A stretch of 64,000 nt of DNA from contig JBNLGG010000003.1 of assembly GCA_050305935.1 (NCBI GenBank), positions 62,001 to 126,000 on the forward strand. The letters are read 5' to 3'. Both the position numbers and the translations under genes were made by a program. The notes under the pieces were generated by a model. The model was given only the letters and a program-made list of their open reading frames with translations, ran no database searches and was not told the DNA's origin. Shown here in pieces: positions 59,098 to 64,000 of the stretch. How positions within the stretch are numbered: the stretch's first letter is position 1; each line of letters begins with the position of its first letter. The DNA comes from CAJXNP01 sp050305935. GTDB taxonomy: Bacteria; Bacteroidota; Bacteroidia; Cytophagales; Cyclobacteriaceae.

Positions 59098-60186
59098 ATG
59101 TCGATTACTAAGGAAGATGTTTTTAGGGTATTGTCTACAGTAAAAGACCCGGATTTGGGCAAGGACCTGGTGACCCTGAATATGATCAAGGATGTCAAGG
59201 TAGAAGGGAAAAAAGTGCAGTTTACAGTGGAGCTTACCACACCAGCCTGCCCATTGAAAGAAATGATCCGCAGAGATTGCGAAAAAGCGATAAACACGCT
59301 GGGCGAAGACCTTGAATTGGATATCACGATGTCTTCCTCGGTGACTACGGTCAAGAGTCAGGCTGAGCTTCTTCCGAATGTGAAAAATATCATTGCCATT
59401 GCATCAGGCAAAGGAGGAGTAGGTAAATCCACCGTGACAGCCAACCTGGCGGTGACTCTTGCGAAAACAGGTGCGAAAGTAGGAATCATCGATGCGGATA
59501 TTTTTGGCCCCAGCGTACCGGTCATGTTTAATTGTGAAAATGAACGGCCCCAGGTAAGAATGGTGGGCGAGAAAAATTACATCCTACCGTTAGAGCAATA
59601 TGGCGTCAAGTTGCTGTCCATTGGTTTTTTGGCACCTCCGGAAAATGCCATCGTATGGAGAGGTCCTATGGCCAGTTCGGCCTTGCGACAGTTTTTTTCC
59701 GATGCCGAATGGGGTGAGCTTGATTATCTTCTGATAGACCTTCCTCCGGGCACGAGCGATATCCATTTAACTTTGGTGCAGACTGTACCGGTAACAGGAG
59801 CAGTCATTGTGACCACTCCTCAGAAAGTTGCGATAGCAGATGCAATAAAAGGTTTGGCTATGTTCAAACAGGGCCAGATCAATGTGCCGGTGTTGGGAAT
59901 TATTGAAAACATGGCATATTTTACTCCGGAAGAGTTGCCGGACAACAAATATTATATTTTCGGTCAGGATGGAGGTAAAAAGCTGGCTGAAAAAAATGAG
60001 GTAGCGTTTTTAGGAGAGGTGCCTTTGGTGCAGGGAATCAGGGAGAGCGGCGACAGTGGTTATCCGGTGGCGTTAAAAGAAGGCATAACTGCTACGGCTT
60101 TTTTTGAAATCGCCCAGAAGTTAGCACAACAAGTTGCCATCAGAAATGCTAAATTTGATAAGACGAGCGTTGTAGAAGTTAAGTAA
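59098..60186 (+). CDS. mrp: Mrp/ApbC-type P-loop Fe-S cluster carrier
   Basis: A 362-residue MinD-like ATPase with an N-terminal MIP18/DUF59 domain (about residues 1-85, TPACPLKEMIRRD). It delivers Fe-S clusters to target proteins. The P-loop with deviant Walker A is ASGKGGVGKSTVTANLAV near residue 105, with ID-A-DIFGPSVP and DYLLIDLPPGTSDIHLT as switch regions. The usual C-terminal CxxC that binds the cluster at the dimer interface is absent: the site reads ENMAYFTPEELPDNKYYIFG. I recall the same sequence pattern from other Bacteroidota. The Nfu-type gene follows after 5 bp, so the two are coexpressed for Fe-S assembly. Confidence 0.94.
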   Translation: MSITKEDVFRVLSTVKDPDLGKDLVTLNMIKDVKVEGKKVQFTVELTTPACPLKEMIRRDCEKAINTLGEDLELDITMSSSVTTVKSQAELLPNVKNIIAIASGKGGVGKSTVTANLAVTLAKTGAKVGIIDADIFGPSVPVMFNCENERPQVRMVGEKNYILPLEQYGVKLLSIGFLAPPENAIVWRGPMASSALRQFFSDAEWGELDYLLIDLPPGTSDIHLTLVQTVPVTGAVIVTTPQKVAIADAIKGLAMFKQGQINVPVLGIIENMAYFTPEELPDNKYYIFGQDGGKKLAEKNEVAFLGEVPLVQGIRESGDSGYPVALKEGITATAFFEIAQKLAQQVAIRNAKFDKTSVVEVK

Positions 60187-60191
60187 TTGTA

Positions 60192-60482
60192 ATGAAAAAT
60201 AAATTAATTGAAAAGGATTTGTTGGAGAAGGTGGAGCTCGCTCTTGAAGGCATCAGGCCTTACCTGGTGACGGATGGTGGGGATGTCAAGATATTGGATA
60301 TTACTCCCGAAAAGGTGGTGAAGCTGGAACTGCTGGGTGCCTGTGGTACCTGCCCGATGTCTACGATGACATTGAGAGCCGGTGTCGAGGAGTCGATCAA
60401 GCGGGCAGTTCCGGAGATCGTTTCTGTGGAGGCTATCAATATCACCACTCCTGATTCACCTCATGCCAAAATGCCCGGTTAA
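60192..60482 (+). CDS. NifU C-terminal-domain (Nfu-type) Fe-S scaffold protein
   Basis: A 96-residue protein made of a single NifU-like C-terminal (Nfu) domain. The CxxC that binds a [4Fe-4S] cluster between two monomers is in LGACGTCPMSTMTL. The pattern GIRPYLVTDGGDVKILDI is diagnostic. It should accept or pass clusters with the Mrp protein encoded 5 bp upstream. It is not the nitrogenase-specific three-domain NifU, and lies 40 kb from the nif operon, so a housekeeping role is likely. Still, it is the only NifU-type sequence in the window and could also serve nitrogenase. Confidence 0.92.
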   Translation: MKNKLIEKDLLEKVELALEGIRPYLVTDGGDVKILDITPEKVVKLELLGACGTCPMSTMTLRAGVEESIKRAVPEIVSVEAINITTPDSPHAKMPG

Positions 60483-60492
60483 GATTTTTTAC

Positions 60493-62649
60493 GTGATAAA
60501 GGGATTTTTAAAGATATTAATAGTCATACTACTGGGTAGTTTGGTAGTCGATGTAACTGCCCAGGATAAATGTGCTACCGACGAATACAACCAAAAATTT
60601 TACAAAGAGGGAAGAAAGCTAGATCCAGCCAGATTTAACAAATGGCTTTTAACGCTCCCGTCAAAGAGAGCGCTCTCGTCTTCAAGAACAGCTGCTGAGC
60701 CAGCTTTAATCCCCGTGGTGGTCCACGTGATTCATAATGGCGAGCCTTTAGGCAGTGGAGTAAATATTTCAGAAGCCCAGATACAATCACAAATAGATGT
60801 GCTGAACGAAGACTACCGGCGATTAAATGCAGATACTACAGATACACCAGCGGAATTTAAACCGGTTGCCAGTTTTCTGGATATTGAATTCGTACTTGCC
60901 AGGAGAGACCCCGTTGGAAATCCAACAAACGGCATTGTGAGAAAACAAGGGAGCAAGACAGTCTGGGGTCCGGTTTCCGATGACAGTGCGTTGAAAGCGG
61001 AAAGCTATTGGCCAGCGGAGGATTATTTTAACTTGTGGGTGTGTGATTTGACGGGCGAAAACCTCGGGTATGCTCAATACCCAGATGCCGTTTTGCCGGG
61101 ATTAGAGAGTGTCAATAAGAAAAACCGGTTGACAGATGGTGTGGTGCTGGACTACCGCGTTTGCGGAAGCAGCGATAAAGGCAATTTCCCAGACCTTAGG
61201 GTGCCTTATGATAAGGGGAGGACAGGGTCACACGAAGTGGGACATTGGTTGGGGTTGATACATAATTTTGCCACCCCGGGAAACTGCCTGGATGATGATT
61301 TTGTCGATGATACACCGCTTCAGCAAAGCAGCTACAATGGCGACTGCCCTACACATCCGGTGTCTTCCTGTAGCTCGGTAGATATGTTTCAAAATTACAT
61401 GGACTATACCGCCGATGATTGCATGAACATTTTCACCCAGGGCCAGACGAACAGAATGCAGCTTGTCCTGGACAATGCCCCGCGCCGAACCAGCCTCCTA
61501 AATGGCCAGGGGGCTTTTCCTCCTAACGTGGATTATAACGACCTGGCGTTGATCCAGGTCAACTCCCCGGCTGTGATTTCCTGTTATACTACCGTAGAAC
61601 CTACGATCACAATTCAAAACCTCGGCACCAATCCCATTACAGCCATTGAGCTGACTTATGGTATGATTGGTTCACAAATGAATAATATCTTACTAACCAT
61701 TGACTCATTGAAGAGTGGACAACAACGGCTGATCACGCTGCCTTCTTTTACGGTGGTTCCCGGCGACTATTATTTTTACTGCGAAGTGGATATTTCCGGA
61801 AGTGTTGATTTCAATCTTGAGAATAATAGCGAGACCATTTACACCATCATTGATAACAGGATAGAAGAGGTGCCATTTATAGAAAAATTTGAATTCGATA
61901 ATCTGGCGGAAAGTAATTGGAATATATTCAACCCCGACAATGACATTTCCTGGCAGGTTGACCAATTCAGTAATTATCAGTCTGCATTGATAAAGCTGTA
62001 CAATTATGATAAAATTGGCCAGGAGGACTGGCTTATCAGTCCAGTGTTTGACTACTCTTTTGCAGAGTCAGCTTCCCTGCGATTTAAAGTGTCCTATGCC
62101 ATTAATGAAGGTTTTAAGGACAAGTTGACGGTTTATATTTCCAATGACTGTGGTAATAGTTTCCAGCAGATATATTCGGACGACGGTCCGGCTATCAGCG
62201 TGGAAAACACGGCGGATTACTGGCAGCCTTCCAACGACAGTGATTGGAAGACTATTACATTAAACATTTCTGAATATGCGGGGAGTGAAGCAGTTCGGAT
62301 AGCCTTTGTGACTACGAATGGCTTCGGGAATAATCTTTACATTGACGATGTGGAACTTTTTATTCAGTCTGTCCAGGATATCATTAATATTCCGGAAGGT
62401 GAAATTGCCTTGTTCCCCAGCCCCACAAAAGGTCCGTTATTCAATATTGGAATTAAAACATCCGAAAAAGAAGATGTAGTTTTGCAGGTGTTTTCCAGCA
62501 ATGGTCAAAAGGTGTTGGAGCAGACATTAAGAGAGACGCTTAACCAGGTCTATCAGTGTGACCTCACAGGACAGAGCGAAGGCGTTTACATTGTGAAAGT
62601 TACCGGAAATACCATCAATGCCGTAGATAAAATCATTTTCAGACCCTAA
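60493..62649 (+). CDS. Secreted M43-family zinc metalloprotease with T9SS sorting domain
   Basis: This 718-residue protein is exported by a signal peptide (ILIVILLGSLVVDVTAQ) and then by the type IX secretion system. The pappalysin-type M43 zinc site HEVGHWLGLIH starts at residue 247, and the Met-turn is in FQNYMDYTADDC. A CARDB-like beta domain (about 360-450) and a cleaved-adhesin/MAM-like jelly roll (DWLISPVFDYSFAES, YIDDVELF) follow. The C-terminus IALFPSPTKGPLFNIGI...GVYIVKV is a type A sorting domain removed at the surface. GTG 60493 just after the Nfu stop gives the natural signal peptide; ATG 60463 overlaps the previous gene. Substrate unknown. Confidence 0.88.
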   Translation: MIKGFLKILIVILLGSLVVDVTAQDKCATDEYNQKFYKEGRKLDPARFNKWLLTLPSKRALSSSRTAAEPALIPVVVHVIHNGEPLGSGVNISEAQIQSQIDVLNEDYRRLNADTTDTPAEFKPVASFLDIEFVLARRDPVGNPTNGIVRKQGSKTVWGPVSDDSALKAESYWPAEDYFNLWVCDLTGENLGYAQYPDAVLPGLESVNKKNRLTDGVVLDYRVCGSSDKGNFPDLRVPYDKGRTGSHEVGHWLGLIHNFATPGNCLDDDFVDDTPLQQSSYNGDCPTHPVSSCSSVDMFQNYMDYTADDCMNIFTQGQTNRMQLVLDNAPRRTSLLNGQGAFPPNVDYNDLALIQVNSPAVISCYTTVEPTITIQNLGTNPITAIELTYGMIGSQMNNILLTIDSLKSGQQRLITLPSFTVVPGDYYFYCEVDISGSVDFNLENNSETIYTIIDNRIEEVPFIEKFEFDNLAESNWNIFNPDNDISWQVDQFSNYQSALIKLYNYDKIGQEDWLISPVFDYSFAESASLRFKVSYAINEGFKDKLTVYISNDCGNSFQQIYSDDGPAISVENTADYWQPSNDSDWKTITLNISEYAGSEAVRIAFVTTNGFGNNLYIDDVELFIQSVQDIINIPEGEIALFPSPTKGPLFNIGIKTSEKEDVVLQVFSSNGQKVLEQTLRETLNQVYQCDLTGQSEGVYIVKVTGNTINAVDKIIFRP

Positions 62650-62661
62650 CTATTTTTAATA

Positions 62662-63738
62662 ATGAATCCCAAAAAAACTGTGCTGCTTCTTTATGGCGGA
62701 AAATCTGTGGAACACGAGATTTCCGTACGTTCGGCAAAAAATGTTTTTGACAATGTTGACACCCATATTTATAATGTTGTTCTGGTTGGCATTGACAAGC
62801 AGGGTATCTGGTATTTAAATGAGGCCGTGTCAGCTGATATTTCTAATGGCGACAAAGTGGCGCCGATACCTACCAGGGGAGCAGGCGAGCTGATCAACCT
62901 GAGGGATGGAAGTAGGGTTTCATATGATATCGTTTTTCCGGTTTTGCATGGCACGGACGGGGAGGATGGAGCCATTCAGGGAATTTTCAAGGCATATAAC
63001 ATACCGCTAGTGGGCTGCACTGTGTTGGGTTCGGCAGTATCGATGGATAAAATAGTTTCCAAAAAGCTACTGAAAGAATCTGGCGTACCGGTGGCGGATT
63101 ATTTATATTTCTCCCATACCGAAAAGGATGAATTCCCGTTTTCGAGGATTGTCGAAAGAATTGGACTTCCTTTTATGATAAAAGCGGCTGCACTGGGATC
63201 GTCGGTGGGAATCTCAAAAGTAAATTCAGAAGATGAATTTGGGCCCGCCTTGGAAGATGCCTTCCGTTATGGCTCCCAGGTGCTGATTGAGGAATTTGTG
63301 AAAGGACGGGAGTTGGAGTGTGGGGTTATTGGAAACGAAAGCCCTGAGTCTACCCTGCCCGGAGAAATTGTGATGAAGAAAAATTATTCATTTTACGACT
63401 ACCAGGCAAAATACCAGGACGAAGAAGCAATCGATATTGTCATCCCGGCACAGGTATCTGCCGAAACCTCCGCGCAGATTCAGAAATATTGTGTGTTGGC
63501 CTACCAAGCGCTGAACTGCAATGATTACTCCCGGGTGGACGTCTTTCTGACAGAGGAAAATAAAGTCGTCATTAATGAGATAAATACGATCCCAGGCTTT
63601 ACCAACGTGAGTATGTTCCCCATGCTTTGGAGCAATATGGGCTTAAAGTATAGGGATCTGATCAGTAAGCTCCTGGAACTGGCGCAGTCAAGATGGGAAC
63701 GACAGAATTCATATCAGACGAGCTATGATAAAGCCTGA
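62662..63738 (+). CDS. ddl: D-alanine-D-alanine ligase
   Basis: This 358-residue ATP-grasp enzyme joins two D-alanines for peptidoglycan precursors. Key parts are LLYGGKSVEHEISVRSA at the N-terminus, HGTDGEDGAIQG, the ATP-binding KAAALGSSVGISKV, EEFVKGRELECGVIG, and the magnesium-binding DYSRVDVFLTEENKVVINEINTIPGFT near the end. The KYQDEEAIDIVIPAQV stretch is typical. It follows the metalloprotease by 12 bp and precedes a PASTA-domain membrane protein, another cell-wall-linked gene. Length and motifs are complete. Confidence 0.96.
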   Translation: MNPKKTVLLLYGGKSVEHEISVRSAKNVFDNVDTHIYNVVLVGIDKQGIWYLNEAVSADISNGDKVAPIPTRGAGELINLRDGSRVSYDIVFPVLHGTDGEDGAIQGIFKAYNIPLVGCTVLGSAVSMDKIVSKKLLKESGVPVADYLYFSHTEKDEFPFSRIVERIGLPFMIKAAALGSSVGISKVNSEDEFGPALEDAFRYGSQVLIEEFVKGRELECGVIGNESPESTLPGEIVMKKNYSFYDYQAKYQDEEAIDIVIPAQVSAETSAQIQKYCVLAYQALNCNDYSRVDVFLTEENKVVINEINTIPGFTNVSMFPMLWSNMGLKYRDLISKLLELAQSRWERQNSYQTSYDKA

Positions 63739-63805
63739 CTTTTATATGAAACTATATTTTCCTACGTTTGATTTCAAAGTGTTTTTTCTCCGAACTATTT
63801 GATTT

Positions 63806-64000
63806 ATGAAATTTGATTTTTTAAAGGTCGTTCAATCCTTCAAAGAACACAACGCGAGGGGCTTACTTCTAAATTTGGGACTGATTGTCGCCGTTGGACT
63901 TACATTGCTTCTGACCTTTTTTTATTGGTTCTTACCGTCGATAACCAACCAGGATGAGACGCTTACTGTGCCAAATTTGGAAGGCATGCACTATGATCAA
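63806..64000 (+). CDS. PASTA-domain membrane protein (5' part only)
   Basis: The first 65 codons are visible and the frame runs off the right edge. A cytosolic N-terminus MKFDFLKVVQSFKEHN is followed by one transmembrane helix (about residues 20-43, LLLNLGLIVAVGLTLLLTFF), then the beginning of a PASTA module with LTVPNLEGMHYDQ (the VPNL-x-G motif). Such proteins in Bacteroidota lie after ddl and may bind peptidoglycan or its precursors. The number of PASTA repeats and any other domain are outside the window. Confidence 0.82.
   Translation, partial: MKFDFLKVVQSFKEHNARGLLLNLGLIVAVGLTLLLTFFYWFLPSITNQDETLTVPNLEGMHYDQ

Overview
The window looks like a chromosomal segment of a Bacteroidota bacterium, most likely from the Cytophagales/marine side of the phylum. 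The evidence is protein style: a type IX secretion (T9SS) C-terminal sorting domain on the M43 protease, lipoproteins with short Bacteroidota-type lipoboxes, a DnaG without zinc ligands, a -7 TAnnTTTG promoter before rpsA, and weak Shine-Dalgarno signals. No species can be named from the sequence alone.

Layout. 1-6060: the start of a long-chain acyl-CoA ligase gene, a repeat-rich intergenic stretch, an exported family 9 glycoside hydrolase, an APC permease and a tRNA-Leu(CAG). 6167-20216: a nitrogen-fixation region. A regulator of NifA type (minus strand) is followed by four small genes (a NifX-like protein with a cysteine-rich tail, a Nif11-like protein and two unknowns). Facing away from these is the operon nifH-nifI1-nifI2-nifD-nifK-nifE-nifN-nifB-nifX-[2Fe-2S] ferredoxin-nifV. 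Both arms carry a sigma54-like -24/-12 element, and both carry the same upstream palindrome, TTTTACA-N4-TGTAAAA. The nifI1/nifI2 pair between nifH and nifD, and the long NifD (548 residues), point to an anaerobe-type (group II/III) nitrogenase. That is unusual for most of this phylum.

20976-48699: a large, visibly A+T-richer exopolysaccharide region. It holds a Wzx flippase, a Wzy polymerase, a Wzc-type chain-length regulator/tyrosine kinase, an initiating polyprenyl-phosphate sugar transferase, four glycosyltransferases, a polysaccharide lyase and a MocA-type oxidoreductase. Interleaved are two complete copies of a three-gene module, DUF4956 membrane protein - CotH kinase-like/beta-helix protein - VTC (polyphosphate-polymerase-type) domain protein. 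There is also a third, partnerless CotH paralogue and an exported inorganic pyrophosphatase. This phosphate-transfer module attached to a polysaccharide locus is the best candidate here for an undescribed system.

49271-54113: an SDR reductase, an SRAP (YedK/HMCES-like) protein, two unknown membrane or lipoproteins, and a REP-associated tyrosine transposase (RAYT) with several TGGTTCGTG/CACGAACCA palindromes and an internally deleted derivative; then a tRNA-Cys. 54431-64000: housekeeping genes. These are rpsA, a 42-codon small ORF, dnaG, a Mrp/ApbC Fe-S carrier with a Nfu-type scaffold, a secreted M43 metalloprotease, ddl, and the start of a PASTA-domain membrane protein.

How the parts may fit: the nif operon encodes a near-minimal nitrogenase and cofactor set, switched on by NifA/sigma54 and probably switched off post-translationally by NifI1/NifI2. 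General Fe-S assembly (Mrp, Nfu) is encoded elsewhere in the window. A capsule or slime from the adjacent EPS locus could help limit oxygen, but that link is inference from proximity only.
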